A stretch of DNA of 64,000 nt from Methyloversatilis sp. (GCF_030698125.1 NZ_JAUYNV010000032.1:80050-144049); one strand, 5' to 3'; counted from the first letter of the stretch, positions 40,961-49,692 are shown. Program-made: numbers and translations. Notes: generated by a model from the letters alone, not told the origin.

Positions 40961-41584
40961 TCAGACCTTCCTCGCCACCATCCCGATCAGTGCCGAATGC
41001 CCGCGATGCGCGAGGCCTTCGTCCAGCTCCGATTCATATTCCTGCAGGCACTCCAGTTCGAAGTCGCCGAAGGCGTCGCGCAGCAGTGCGGCGGTGTAGA
41101 GGTTTTCGACCGCCGACGGGCCGCCGGTGCCGTAGTCGAGCTGTTTGGGCGTGTAGCCCTGCAGCACGATGCAGCCGCCCGGCCTGAGCGTGCGCTTCAT
41201 GTTTTCGAACAGCGCGCGTCGCTCGTCCGGCGCGGCGAACTGGATGAAAATGCCGACCACCAGATCGAAAGCTTCGTCCGGATAGGTCCAGCGCAGCGCG
41301 TCGGCCAGCGCGAAGTCGACGCTGACGCCGCGCGCTGCGGCGAGTGTCGCCGCCTTGTCGAGCGCGACCGGCGACAGTTCGGTCGCCGTCACGTCCAGCC
41401 CCCGTTCGGCCAGCCAGACCGCGTTGCGGCCTTCGCCGTCGGCGATGCTCAGCGCGCGCTGACCAGGGACGAGCAGCGACGACTGCGACTGCAGGAAGCG
41501 GTTCGGCGCGGTGCCGAACAGATAGGCCTGGCCGGCGGCACGGTACTTTGCGGACCAGAAATCCTGTGCATCGTCATGACTCAT
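40961..41584 (-). CDS. Class I SAM-dependent methyltransferase (TehB-like)
   Basis: 207 residues. WSAKYRAAGQAYLFGTAPNRFL is typical of the TehB/thiopurine-methyltransferase-like group. The SAM-binding region follows: ALSIADGEGRNAVWLAERG (motif I, with ADGEGRN in place of GCGxGR), VTATELSPVALDKA, LADALRWTYPDEAFDLVVGIF, and LRPGGCIVLQGYTPKQL. Substrate unknown; relatives act on tellurite or small molecules. It lies 19 bp downstream of ribA in the same direction. Confidence 0.82.
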   Translation of the reverse strand: MSHDDAQDFWSAKYRAAGQAYLFGTAPNRFLQSQSSLLVPGQRALSIADGEGRNAVWLAERGLDVTATELSPVALDKAATLAAARGVSVDFALADALRWTYPDEAFDLVVGIFIQFAAPDERRALFENMKRTLRPGGCIVLQGYTPKQLDYGTGGPSAVENLYTAALLRDAFGDFELECLQEYESELDEGLAHRGHSALIGMVARKV

Positions 41585-41603
41585 GAGGGCGGGTCGGTAT
41601 CCT

Positions 41604-42293
41604 TCAATCCTGCAGGTGACCCATGCGATGGGCCTTCGTCGACAGATAGCGGTGATTCAGCGGATTGGCGCCCGCGTGCAGCGGAATGCGCTCGACCACT
41701 TCGACCTGCTGTGCCTCGAGCGCGCGCACCTTCAGCGGGTTGTTGGTCAGCAGGCGGGCCTGGCGGATGCCCAGACTTTGCACGATGTGCGCCGCGAAAC
41801 GATAGTCGCGCGCGTCGTCGGCGAAGCCCAGCATGCGGTTGGCGTCCACGGTGTCGGCGCCGGTGTCCTGCAGCGCATAGGCGCGGATCTTGTTGATCAG
41901 GCCGATGCCGCGGCCTTCCTGCCGCAGATACACGAGTGCGCCGCGTCCTTCGGCGGCGATGGCGCGCAGCGACGCTTCGAGCTGCGGGCCGCAGTCGCAG
42001 CGCAGGCTGAACAGCGTGTCGCCGGTCAGGCACTCCGAGTGCAGGCGCAGCAGCACCGGTGCGCCGTCGGAAAAGTCGCCCAGCGTCAGCGCAACATGTT
42101 CCAGCCCGGTGGCCGGGTCGGCGTAGCCATGCAGTGCGAAGTCGGCGAAGCGGGTCGGCAGGCGGCACATGGCACCTGAAACGGCGGCCGGGCCGGCTGC
42201 TGCGGGCGCATCGGGTCCGCCGTGCCCGGCCGCGTCGCTCTGCGGCAACTGGCCGATGGCGCGGTATTTCTTTTCACTGGATTGCGAGGTCAT
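41604..42293 (-). CDS. ribA: GTP cyclohydrolase II (riboflavin synthesis)
   Basis: The catalytic core matches Rib[22 protein letters not shown] (three zinc cysteines), [22 protein letters not shown] (GTP binding, catalytic Arg), [18 protein letters not shown] and [12 protein letters not shown]. It opens the GTP ring in the first step of FMN/FAD synthesis. The start is uncertain. ATG 42293 gives 229 residues with a ~40-residue Ala/Pro/Gly-rich leader before [14 protein letters not shown] 42362 gives 252 residues. No convincing ribosome site marks either. Confidence 0.92.
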   Translation of the reverse strand: MTSQSSEKKYRAIGQLPQSDAAGHGGPDAPAAAGPAAVSGAMCRLPTRFADFALHGYADPATGLEHVALTLGDFSDGAPVLLRLHSECLTGDTLFSLRCDCGPQLEASLRAIAAEGRGALVYLRQEGRGIGLINKIRAYALQDTGADTVDANRMLGFADDARDYRFAAHIVQSLGIRQARLLTNNPLKVRALEAQQVEVVERIPLHAGANPLNHRYLSTKAHRMGHLQD

Positions 42294-42432
42294 CTGCTGC
42301 TTTGCTGAAAGTGGCCGGATCAACGCCGGAAACGGACGGGTCTCGTCCGTCTGCGGGGCCATAAGTATGGCGCAACTCGCGAGCTGTACGACAGCCCGCG
42401 ATTCTTAAGCACTGCCGCTTGTTCACGCCTCG

Positions 42433-43152
42433 TCAGGCTAGCGCATGCACGAGCACGGGCACGACAATCGATGTGACGACACCGTTCAATCCCATCGCAA
42501 GCGCCGAGAATGCGCCTGCGGTTTCACTGATCTGGAAGGCGCGCGCGGTGCCGATGCCGTGCGCACTGATGCCGATCGCGAAGCCGCGGATCGCATCGTC
42601 CTGCGTACCGGTCGCCTTCAGCAGTGCCGGGCCGATGACTGCGCCGACGATGCCGGTCAGCATGATCAGCACCGCAGTCAGTGACGGCAGCCCGCCGATC
42701 TTTTCCGAAATGCCCATGCCGATCGGCGAGGTGACTGATTTCGGCGCCAGCGAACGCAGCACCTGATCGCTGGCGCCGAAGGCTTCGGCGATCAGCCACA
42801 CCGACACGACCGACACCACCGACCCGGTGACCAGCGCGAGCATCGATGCGCCGAACAGCTTCTTCAGCCGCGGCCACTGCGCGTACAGCGGCACCGCCAG
42901 CGCCACGGTGGCCGGGCCGAGCAGGAAGTGCACGAACTGCGCGCCCTCGAAATAGACCGCATAGGGTGTGCCGGTGAAGGTCAGGATGGCCACGATGAGT
43001 GCCACTGCAATCGCGACCGGATTGGCCAGCGGATGCGAACCCAGTTTCACGTAGATCGCGTAGGCCAACTGGTAGGCGAGCAGGGTGAGTGTCAGGCCGA
43101 GCAGCGGCGAGGTCGATAGATAGACCCACAGTTCGCGCAGTTCCGGGTTCAT
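42433..43152 (-). CDS. LrgB/CidB family membrane protein
   Basis: 239 residues, about 7 TM segments. LrgB features: LAPKSVTSPIGMGISEKIGGLPSLTAVLIMLTGI, GFAIGISAHGIGTARAF and a hydrophobic C-terminus. LrgA/LrgB pairs control murein hydrolase export or, in other bacteria and plants, move pyruvate or glycolate. The ATG at 43152 overlaps the lrgA-like stop by 4 bp, so the pair is coupled. Confidence 0.88.
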   Translation of the reverse strand: MNPELRELWVYLSTSPLLGLTLTLLAYQLAYAIYVKLGSHPLANPVAIAVALIVAILTFTGTPYAVYFEGAQFVHFLLGPATVALAVPLYAQWPRLKKLFGASMLALVTGSVVSVVSVWLIAEAFGASDQVLRSLAPKSVTSPIGMGISEKIGGLPSLTAVLIMLTGIVGAVIGPALLKATGTQDDAIRGFAIGISAHGIGTARAFQISETAGAFSALAMGLNGVVTSIVVPVLVHALA

Positions 43153-43487
43153 TGCTGGCGGGCAGCGGCGCGCATGACGAAGGCGGTGACCAGCAGCGTG
43201 ACGGCCGTGCTGAGCAGGATGGCGACGGTGATCGGCAGCCAGGCGGTGGCCAGCAGACCCAGGTGCGTCATGACCCCGGCGCCGGCCGGCACGAACAGCA
43301 GCGACAGGTGCTGCAGCAGGCCGTTGGCGGTGTCGCGCAGCGCCGTGGGCACCTCGCCGCGGACCACCAGCGCGGCAAACAGCAGTAGCATGCCGAGCAC
43401 CGGTCCGGGAACCGGCAGGCGCAGCCACTGCACGACGGTTTCGCCGATCAGCTGGAACACGAGCAGGAGTGTGAGCGAGGCGAGCAT
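43149..43487 (-). CDS. LrgA/CidA family holin-like protein
   Basis: 112 residues, 4 predicted TM helices: MLASLTLLLVFQLIGETVVQ, LPVPGPVLGMLLLFAALV, LSLLFVPAGAGVMTHLGLL, AWLPITVAILLSTAVTLLVTAFV. The PVPGPVLGMLLL and LLFVPAGAGVM segments are diagnostic of the family. It works with the overlapping LrgB-like protein. The start at 43487 lacks a good ribosome site; the longer frame to 43541 is less family-like. Confidence 0.87.
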   Translation of the reverse strand: MLASLTLLLVFQLIGETVVQWLRLPVPGPVLGMLLLFAALVVRGEVPTALRDTANGLLQHLSLLFVPAGAGVMTHLGLLATAWLPITVAILLSTAVTLLVTAFVMRAAARQQ

Positions 43488-43549
43488 GGGAGGCCGGGGA
43501 AGGTTGTCGCCCCGGATTCTATCGATGTGCGCGTCACGCAAACGAAAAA

Positions 43550-43570
43550 GCCCCGCCGGCAGCGGGGCTC
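43550..43570 (-). terminator. Rho-independent terminator of the iron-binding protein gene
   Basis: 8-bp stem AGCCCCGC/GCGGGGCT with a 5-base loop. On the minus strand it is followed by TTTTTC. It lies 20 bp after the stop of the substrate-binding protein gene. Confidence 0.85.
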
Positions 43571-43589
43571 TTTGTCGTCCGCGTGCCGC

Positions 43590-44618
43590 TCAGCGGTAGC
43601 CGGCGCGGTCGAACACCTTCTGTGCCTGGGCGGTCGTCTTCGCCAGTTCGCCGACGTTCAGCGTGTCGGCCTTGAAGCTGCCGAGCGACTTCAGTTCCGC
43701 ATTCGAAACCTGGACCGACGGCACCACCGGCCACTCGTTGTTGCCATCGGCAAAGTAGGTCTGTGCTTCGTCCGACGCGAGATATTCGAGGAATTTCACC
43801 GCGGCATCCTTGTTCGGGGCGGTCTTGAGCATGCCGCCACCCGACACGTTGATGTGCGTGCCGAACGACGACTGGTTCGGCCACACCACGCCGACCTTTT
43901 CCATCAGCGCCTGGTCTTCGCGCTTGGTCGAGCGCAGCAGCCGCACGAGATAGTAGGTGTTGGACACCGCCACATCGCATTCGCCGGCCGCCACCGCCTT
44001 GATCTGGTCGGTGTCGCCGCCCTTGGGCGAGCGGGCAAAATTGGCTACGACGCCGCGCGCCCATTCTTCGGTCTTTGCCTCGCCGATGTGCTGGATCAGC
44101 GCTGCGCCGAGCGAAATGTTGTACGGATGCGCGCCGGAACGGGAGCACACCTTGCCCTTGAGCGCCGGCTTGGCCAGGTCTTCGTAGTTGGCCACGTCGG
44201 CCGCCTTCAACTTGAGCTTGTTGTAGACGATGACGCGCGCGCGGGTCGAAAAGGCGAACCAGTTCGACTCCGGGTCGCGCAGGTGCGCCGGGATGCGGCT
44301 TTCGAGCACCGCCGACTTCACCGGTGCGAACAGGCCGAAGCCGTCGGCCTGGGCGAGACGCGACGCATCGACCGTGATGAACACGTCGGCCGGGCTGTTC
44401 GCGCCCTCGTTGCGGATGCGCTCCAGCAGTTCTTCTTCCTTGCCTTCGATGCGGTTGATCTTGATGCCGGTCTGGCGCGTGAAGTTGCCATACAGCGCCT
44501 CATCGGTCTGGTAATGGCGGGCCGAGTAGAGGTTGAGCACCTTGTCCTGCGCGCCAGCGGGCGCAATCAGCAGGCTGGCACCCAGTGCAGCGGCCAGCCG
44601 GATCAGACGGGAAGTCAT
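43590..44618 (-). CDS. Periplasmic Fe(III)-binding protein (FbpA/FutA family), orphan
   Basis: 342 residues from the ATG at 44618, which has GGAG 8 bases upstream. A signal peptide ends near LLIAPAGAQDK. It matches class II iron-binding proteins: LNLYSARHYQTDEALY (His/Tyr near the N-terminus), ADVFITVDASRLAQA, CDVAVSNTYYLVRLL (the Tyr-Tyr pair that ligates iron), and SGGGMLKTAPNKDAAVKFLEYL. It should deliver ferric iron to an FbpBC-type ABC transporter, but no permease or ATPase gene is in the window. A Fur-box palindrome lies in the upstream region it shares with the divergent DUF2325 gene. Confidence 0.9.
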   Translation of the reverse strand: MTSRLIRLAAALGASLLIAPAGAQDKVLNLYSARHYQTDEALYGNFTRQTGIKINRIEGKEEELLERIRNEGANSPADVFITVDASRLAQADGFGLFAPVKSAVLESRIPAHLRDPESNWFAFSTRARVIVYNKLKLKAADVANYEDLAKPALKGKVCSRSGAHPYNISLGAALIQHIGEAKTEEWARGVVANFARSPKGGDTDQIKAVAAGECDVAVSNTYYLVRLLRSTKREDQALMEKVGVVWPNQSSFGTHINVSGGGMLKTAPNKDAAVKFLEYLASDEAQTYFADGNNEWPVVPSVQVSNAELKSLGSFKADTLNVGELAKTTAQAQKVFDRAGYR

Positions 44619-44708
44619 CGAAAGCTCCAGTAAGTTCGGGTCACGCACATGCGGAGGGTGGCGGGGAATCCGTCCCGTCCGATGGCGGCGAAAACTTAAC
44701 AGAAGTGA

Positions 44709-44737
44709 TTCGCAATTGCAAAGTGTTCGCAATTGCA
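44709..44737. repeat. Direct repeat TTCGCAATTGCA x2 in the divergent iron promoter
   Basis: Two identical 12-mers, 44709-44720 and 44726-44737, 17 bp apart, each containing the palindrome GCAATTGC. They overlap plausible promoter elements for both directions: plus strand TTGCAA 44717-44722 with TATCTT 44740-44745, spacing 17. They may be a second regulator site. Confidence 0.55.
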
Positions 44738-44746
44738 CTATCTTGA

Positions 44747-44763
44747 ATGAGAATTGTTCTCAT
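44747..44763. promoter_or_regulatory. Fur box
   Basis: ATGAGAATTGTTCTCAT, a perfect 7-3-7 palindrome, fits the core Fur motif TGAGAATnnTTCTCA. It lies 13 bp before the DUF2325 start and would cover the predicted transcription start, giving iron-dependent repression. Confidence 0.75.
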
Positions 44764-44776
44764 AAAGGATGTGCGC

Positions 44777-45112
44777 ATGGATGCCGTACTCGTGGGCGCC
44801 GACCGGCTCGGAAACATTCCGGACGTGCTGGCTGAATTCGGATTGAAGATCGGCCATCACATCACCGGGCGCGAACCCAAGCACCAGCGCTCGGCGCCGC
44901 GCCTGCCGGGCGGTACCGAGCTGGTCATTCTGTTCACCGATTTTCTCGGTCACAACGTGATGAAGGCTTTCCGCGAAGCGGCACGCGAGCAGGGGGTGCC
45001 TGTCGTGGCGTGCCGGCGGTCTGTGTGTGCGCTGAAGCAGGCACTCGAAGGGTGTGGGGCGGTGCGCTGCGCGCAGTGCCCGAAGGGTCAGCGAAGTGCC
45101 GTCGCGCCCTGA
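44777..45112 (+). CDS. DUF2325 domain protein, probably Fur-regulated
   Basis: 111 residues from the ATG at 44777, with AAAGGA 9 bases upstream. It matches DUF2325 in outline: MDAVLVGADRLGNIP, ELVILFTDFLGHNVMKAFREAARE, VPVVACRRSVCALKQAL, and a terminal CGAVRCAQC cluster. The last four cysteines could bind metal. DUF2325 has no settled function. A Fur box directly upstream and a divergent ferric-binding protein suggest a role in iron limitation. The 3' end overlaps the convergent NlpC/P60 gene by 25 bp. Confidence 0.78.
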   Translation: MDAVLVGADRLGNIPDVLAEFGLKIGHHITGREPKHQRSAPRLPGGTELVILFTDFLGHNVMKAFREAAREQGVPVVACRRSVCALKQALEGCGAVRCAQCPKGQRSAVAP

Positions 45113-45657
45113 CTGCCGACGTTGATGCGGCGGGCGCCATTGAAGCGGCGCGCCCAGTAGCGGCCGGTCATGTCGTCGATGCGCACGCCGCCGCCGCGCG
45201 AATTGGCATGCAGGAACTTGTCGTCACCCATGTAGATGCCGACGTGGGAAAAGGTGCGGCTGAGCGTGTTGAAGAACACCAGATCGCCCGGCTGCAGGTC
45301 TTCGCGCCCGACGCGGGCACCGACACGCGCCATTTCAACGGCAGTGCGCGGCAACAGCACGCCCAATGCGTCGGAGAACACATGGCGCACGAAGCCGCTG
45401 CAGTCGAAACCGGTTTGCGGGTTGTTGCCGCCGAAGCGATAGCGGATGCCGAGCAGGGCAAAACCGCTGTCGAGCAGATCGGTGACCGCGCCTGCGGCAG
45501 CGGCGGCGTGTTCCGCCACCCGATCGCCGGACAGGTCGTCCAGCGAAAAGCCTGTCGGCTCCTGTTCGACCGGTTCGGCGTGTGCGGCGAGGGGAAGTGC
45601 GGCAGCCAGGGCCAGTACGGCACAAAGGCATATCCGGGTCAGGGGTATTCGACGCAT
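45088..45657 (-). CDS. NlpC/P60 (C40) peptidoglycan endopeptidase
   Basis: 189 residues from the ATG at 45657. A signal peptide (ICLCAVLALAAALPLAAHAEP) is followed, after an Ala-rich linker, by the C40 domain: YRFGGNNPQTGFDCSGFVRHVF (catalytic Cys), LQPGDLVFFNTL, FSHVGIYMGDDKFLHANS (catalytic His). It should cleave peptide stems of murein in the periplasm. It overlaps the DUF2325 gene tail to tail. Upstream lies a large inverted repeat. Confidence 0.9.
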   Translation of the reverse strand: MRRIPLTRICLCAVLALAAALPLAAHAEPVEQEPTGFSLDDLSGDRVAEHAAAAAGAVTDLLDSGFALLGIRYRFGGNNPQTGFDCSGFVRHVFSDALGVLLPRTAVEMARVGARVGREDLQPGDLVFFNTLSRTFSHVGIYMGDDKFLHANSRGGGVRIDDMTGRYWARRFNGARRINVGSQGATALR

Positions 45658-45698
45658 GGGTCGCGAATATACGCAAGCACGCCCACCGTGCCAAGTTT

Positions 45699-45751
45699 CA
45701 GGGTCTGTCGGCATCCAGTCGCGAGCGGTGACCGGATGCCGACAGACCCTG
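45699..45751. repeat. 53-bp inverted repeat with perfect 18-bp arms
   Basis: CAGGGTCTGTCGGCATCC (45699-45716) and its exact reverse complement (45734-45751) are separated by 17 bp containing a smaller GTC/GAC dyad. It lies in the 180-bp gap between the divergent C40 peptidase and response-regulator genes. There is no T-run beside it, so it is not an obvious terminator. It may be a REP/MITE-like element. Confidence 0.7.
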
Positions 45752-45835
45752 GCGCGGCGCAAAACCTCGCCGCCGCGGCGCCCGCTTCCCCTACAATCAT
45801 GCGTTCGATCCCATTGCAAGCCGGTTTCATGGCCC

Positions 45836-47029
45836 ATGAGTGACCGCAATACGAACGCTGACGTGACGTCGCCGGTGAAGGTACCGCTGGTCAAGGTGCT
45901 GATCGTCGATGACTCGCGCATGGTGCGGGCAACCATCATCAAGCGTATCCGTGATCGCTTCGATTTTCGCGAAGAAGCGGATGGCGAAGCCGCCTGGCAG
46001 ACGCTGCTGGTGGATGATTCGATCCAGGTCGTGCTGTCCGATCTGACGATGCCCAGGCTCGACGGCTACGGTCTGCTCGAACGCGTGCGCTCGTCCCGTG
46101 TGCAGCGCATCGCCGACATTCCGGTGATCATGATTTCCGGCGACGAAGACGCCGCCGCCCGCGAACGCGCGCGCGAACTGGGCGCGACCGACTTCATCAC
46201 CAAGGGCATCGGCACGGTCGAGCTGATTGCGCGCATCGAATCCGCCAGCCGCCTCAACAGCACCCGTCGCCAGCTTGCCGACAGCCGCGAAGCGCTGGCC
46301 GCCGCGTCGCCGATCGACCCCGATTCCGGCATGGCAACTCCGCAGTACATGGAAATCCACGGCGCCCAGCTGATGTCTGCGGCGGTGCGCCAGCGTGGCG
46401 AAGTCAGCGTGCTGATCGTCGGGATCGACAATTTCGGCGACATCGTCAGCAGCTTCGGCCGGCACGTGACCGACCTCATCATGCGCAAGCTGGCCAAGGT
46501 GCTGGCGACCAAGGTGCGTCACGAAGACACCTTTTCGCAGATCGGCGAGGGCCAGTTCGCCATCATCACGCCGGACATCAGCCTGGCCAGCGCCGAACAG
46601 TTCGCCAATCGCATGCGCACCGTGATTGCCGCGACCGCCATGCAGTACCGCGGCCAGACGCTGCGCATCAGCCTGAACATCGGAGTCGCGAACAGCCTCT
46701 CCGACAACGCCGACTCGGTGTCGCAGATGCTCGGGCTGGCGGTGGCGCGGGCCGACATGGCACAGCGCGAAGGCGGTAATGCGGTGCGCAGCAGCGGCGG
46801 CGAGCCGCAGAAATTTGCCTGGACGGCCGGCATCGTGAGCATCGAGCGCGCGCTGCTGCTGATCAAGTCCGGCGCGTCGGACGAAATCGACGCCCAACTG
46901 CCGGCGCTGATCTACCGGCTGTTGCCGCTGCTCGAATTGATTAGCGTCAAACACGATTGCGACATTCCGCTCGACTGCTTGCGCGGGCACGCAAGCGAAG
47001 CTGATACTTCGATCGTTGAAAAAAAATAA
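45836..47029 (+). CDS. Response regulator with a degenerate GGDEF domain
   Basis: 397 residues from the ATG at 45836. The receiver domain (about 20-140) is intact: VDDSRMVR (acidic pair), LSDLTMPRLDGYG (phospho-acceptor Asp), MISGDED (Thr/Ser position) and ITKGIG (Lys). The second domain (about 160-330) is GGDEF-like in sequence order, but the active-site loop reads FSQIGEGQFAIITP, so GGDEF is GEGQF. Synthase activity is therefore unlikely, and it may bind GTP/c-di-GMP or a partner. A Leu-rich C-terminal ~70 residues has no named domain. No histidine kinase is adjacent. Confidence 0.85.
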   Translation: MSDRNTNADVTSPVKVPLVKVLIVDDSRMVRATIIKRIRDRFDFREEADGEAAWQTLLVDDSIQVVLSDLTMPRLDGYGLLERVRSSRVQRIADIPVIMISGDEDAAARERARELGATDFITKGIGTVELIARIESASRLNSTRRQLADSREALAAASPIDPDSGMATPQYMEIHGAQLMSAAVRQRGEVSVLIVGIDNFGDIVSSFGRHVTDLIMRKLAKVLATKVRHEDTFSQIGEGQFAIITPDISLASAEQFANRMRTVIAATAMQYRGQTLRISLNIGVANSLSDNADSVSQMLGLAVARADMAQREGGNAVRSSGGEPQKFAWTAGIVSIERALLLIKSGASDEIDAQLPALIYRLLPLLELISVKHDCDIPLDCLRGHASEADTSIVEKK

Positions 47030-47063
47030 TATCCGCAAGACGGTGCAGGTCAGAGGAGGAAGC

Positions 47064-48953
47064 ATGTCAGCAAGCACTGATTTTCACGCGCGTTCGATTT
47101 CCCAACGCGACACGTTCTGGGCCGAACAGGCCCGCCTGATCGACTGGCAGGAGGCCCCGCAGCAAACCTGCGACTTTTCCCGGCCACCGTTCGCCAGGTG
47201 GTTTGTCGGCGGTACCACCAATCTGTGTCACAACGCGGTCGACCGGCACGCCGCCACGCGGCCAGACGCCGCGGCGCTGATTTTCGTATCGACCGAAACC
47301 GGCATCGAAAAGACCTATTCGTTCGCCGAGCTGCAGCGCGAAGTCGAGCGCATGGCCGCGATGCTGCTGTCGCTCGGTGTCGAGCGCGGCGATCGTGTGC
47401 TGATCTACATGCCGATGATTGCCGAAGCGGCTTTCGCCATGCTCGCCTGCGCGCGCATCGGCGCCATCCACTCGGTGGTGTTCGGCGGCTTTGCATCCGG
47501 TTCGCTGGCCACCCGCATCGATGATGCCAAGCCGAAAGTCATCGTGTCGGCCGAAGCCGGCATGCGCGGCGGCAAGGTCGTGCCGTACAAGCACCTGCTC
47601 GACGAAGCCTGTTCGCTGGCCGAATTCCCGCCGGCGCGCGTGCTGATGGTGAACCGCGGCCTGGACAAGGAATGTCCCGTCGTGGTGGGGCGCGACGTCG
47701 ATTACGCGACGCTGCGCACCCATCACATGAATGCGAAAGTGCCGTGCGTGTGGCTCGAATCGAGCGAGCCGTCGTACATCCTGTACACCTCCGGCACCAC
47801 CGGCAAGCCCAAGGGCGTGCAGCGCGATACCGGCGGCTATGCGGTCGCGCTGGCGGCGTCGATGCAGCACATCTACTGCGGCCACCCCGGCGAAACGATG
47901 TTCACGACGTCGGACATCGGCTGGGTGGTCGGCCACTCGTACATCATCTACGGCCCGCTGATCGCCGGCATGGCGACGCTGATGTACGAAGGCACGCCGC
48001 TGCGCCCCGATCCGGGCATCTGGTGGAGTCTGGTCGAGAAGTACAAGGTGTCGGTCATGTTCTCGGCACCGACCGCCGCGCGCGTGCTGAAGAAGCAGGA
48101 CCCGGCCTACCTGAAGAAGCACGACATTTCATCGCTGCGCCAGATTTTCCTGGCCGGCGAGCCACTCGATGAGCCGACCCACGAATGGCTGATGAGCGCG
48201 CTCGACAAGCCGGTCATCGACAACTACTGGCAGACCGAAACCGGCTGGCCCATCCTGTGCGAACTGCCGGGTGTCGAGAAGACGGCCATCCAGCTCGGTT
48301 CGCCCGGTCATCCGGTGTATGGCTACGACCTGCGCATCTTCCGCGAAGACGGTACCGAGTGCGGCCCGAACGAGAAAGGCATCGTCGGTATCGTGCCGCC
48401 GCTGCCGCCGGGCTGCCTGTCGACGATCTGGGGCGATGACGATCGCTTCGTGCGCACCTACTTTTCGCTCTTCAAATCGCCGCTGGTGTATTCGTCCTTC
48501 GACTGGGGCATCCGCGATGACGCCGGCTATCACAAGATCCTCGGCCGCACCGACGACGTGATCAACGTCGCCGGCCACCGGCTCGGTACGCGCGAAATCG
48601 AGGAAGCGATCCAGGCGCATGCCGGTGTGGCCGAAGTGGCCGTGGTCGGTGTGGCGGACAACCTGAAGGGCCAGTTGCCGATGGCGTTCGTCGTGGTCAA
48701 GGACGCGAGCCGCGTCGCGACGCCGGAAGGTCGCGCCTCGATGGAAAAGGAAGTGATGCAGACGGTGGACAACCTGCTCGGCGCCATCGCGCGGCCGGGT
48801 CGGGTGCTGTTCGTCAATGGCTTGCCCAAGACGCGCTCCGGCAAGATGCTGCGCCGCTCGATCCAGGCCATCGCCGAAGGGCGCGATCCGGGTGACCTGA
48901 CCACGCTGGACGACCCGACCACGCTCGACCAGATCCGCCAGTCGCTCGGCTGA
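47064..48953 (+). CDS. prpE: Propionate-CoA ligase PrpE
   Basis: 629 residues, the length of E. coli PrpE. GAGGAGG precedes ATG 47064. It is an ANL-superfamily ligase with an ACAS N-terminal segment (TFWAEQARLIDWQEAP), the P-loop YTSGTTGKPKGVQRDTGG, DNYWQTETGWPI, the hinge GRTDDVINVAGHRLGTREIEE, and the acyl-adenylate lysine in PKTRSGKMLRRSI. It converts propionate, ATP and CoA to propionyl-CoA. No prpBCD genes are adjacent; it may serve odd-chain PHA or methylcitrate entry. Confidence 0.9.
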   Translation: MSASTDFHARSISQRDTFWAEQARLIDWQEAPQQTCDFSRPPFARWFVGGTTNLCHNAVDRHAATRPDAAALIFVSTETGIEKTYSFAELQREVERMAAMLLSLGVERGDRVLIYMPMIAEAAFAMLACARIGAIHSVVFGGFASGSLATRIDDAKPKVIVSAEAGMRGGKVVPYKHLLDEACSLAEFPPARVLMVNRGLDKECPVVVGRDVDYATLRTHHMNAKVPCVWLESSEPSYILYTSGTTGKPKGVQRDTGGYAVALAASMQHIYCGHPGETMFTTSDIGWVVGHSYIIYGPLIAGMATLMYEGTPLRPDPGIWWSLVEKYKVSVMFSAPTAARVLKKQDPAYLKKHDISSLRQIFLAGEPLDEPTHEWLMSALDKPVIDNYWQTETGWPILCELPGVEKTAIQLGSPGHPVYGYDLRIFREDGTECGPNEKGIVGIVPPLPPGCLSTIWGDDDRFVRTYFSLFKSPLVYSSFDWGIRDDAGYHKILGRTDDVINVAGHRLGTREIEEAIQAHAGVAEVAVVGVADNLKGQLPMAFVVVKDASRVATPEGRASMEKEVMQTVDNLLGAIARPGRVLFVNGLPKTRSGKMLRRSIQAIAEGRDPGDLTTLDDPTTLDQIRQSLG

Positions 48954-48978
48954 GCCACTGACCGCTGGCGCGCAAGCG

Positions 48979-49542
48979 TCAGCCCGGCATGCCGCTGATG
49001 CGGCTCATCAGCGCGGCGGCGTTATGCACGTCGTAGCGCTGCATCAGCTGGGCGCGGATCTTCTCCACGGTGCGCGGACTGATGCCCAGTTCGCGCGCGC
49101 ATTCCTTCGATGTCAGACCGCGTGTCATCGCCGACAGCACTTCGCGCTGGCGCAGACTCAGCGTGTCCACGGTGCCGCTGACGCGCAGCGGTTCGAACAG
49201 CCAGCTGGCGCGCCGGTACGGGTCGCTGCGGTCGAGCGCATTGCCCAGCACGCGGAACCAGCGCAGCCCGCCATCGCGCAGTCGCATCAGCCGCTCGTCC
49301 TCATAGGTTCCCGATTCGAACAGCGCCTGCCAGCCGCGCTCGCCGACCCGCTCGAACTCGCTGGTCGTCGGGTACAGCACGGCCATGCTCTGGCCGATCA
49401 GCGCCGTGCGCGGGTAGCCGAAACTGGCGGCGAAGCGGTCGTTGCACCACTCGATGCGGCGCTGCGAGGTCAGCACCATACCCAGCGGACAGAGGTCGGC
49501 CGCCTGGTCGGCGGCGGTGGAATCGGGCATCAAGGAAGACAT
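48979..49542 (-). CDS. PAS-LuxR transcription regulator
   Basis: 187 residues. N-terminal PAS fold (PLGMVLTSQRRIEWCNDRFAASFGYPRTALIGQS, LRDGGLRWFRVLGNALD) and C-terminal LuxR-type helix-turn-helix (LSLRQREVLSAMTRGLTSKECARELGISPRTVEKIRAQLMQRYDVHN). It has no receiver domain, so a small ligand or redox signal sensed by the PAS is likely. It is divergent from a thiolase/acyl-CoA-ligase pair across 150 bp and is a candidate regulator of it. ATG 49542 or ATG 49530 could start it. Confidence 0.83.
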   Translation of the reverse strand: MSSLMPDSTAADQAADLCPLGMVLTSQRRIEWCNDRFAASFGYPRTALIGQSMAVLYPTTSEFERVGERGWQALFESGTYEDERLMRLRDGGLRWFRVLGNALDRSDPYRRASWLFEPLRVSGTVDTLSLRQREVLSAMTRGLTSKECARELGISPRTVEKIRAQLMQRYDVHNAAALMSRISGMPG

Positions 49543-49692
49543 ATCTGGCTCGGCAGGGCGTAGTTCTGCGACTGGCGGAGGTGTTCGGGCGCGCCTAATG
49601 TATACCCGATCCGCCGGCCGCCCAATGGGGCCGGTTTTCGCCACCGAATTTCGCCACAGAAGGCCGCCGAGCGCGGTCGCGGGAGACAGTCC

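Noticed and set aside
43153..43428. N-terminal extension of the LrgB protein
   Set aside because: The extension is the out-of-frame shadow of lrgA; the conserved protein begins at ATG 43152.
45836..47029. Active diguanylate cyclase
   Set aside because: The signature loop is GEGQF instead of GGDEF.
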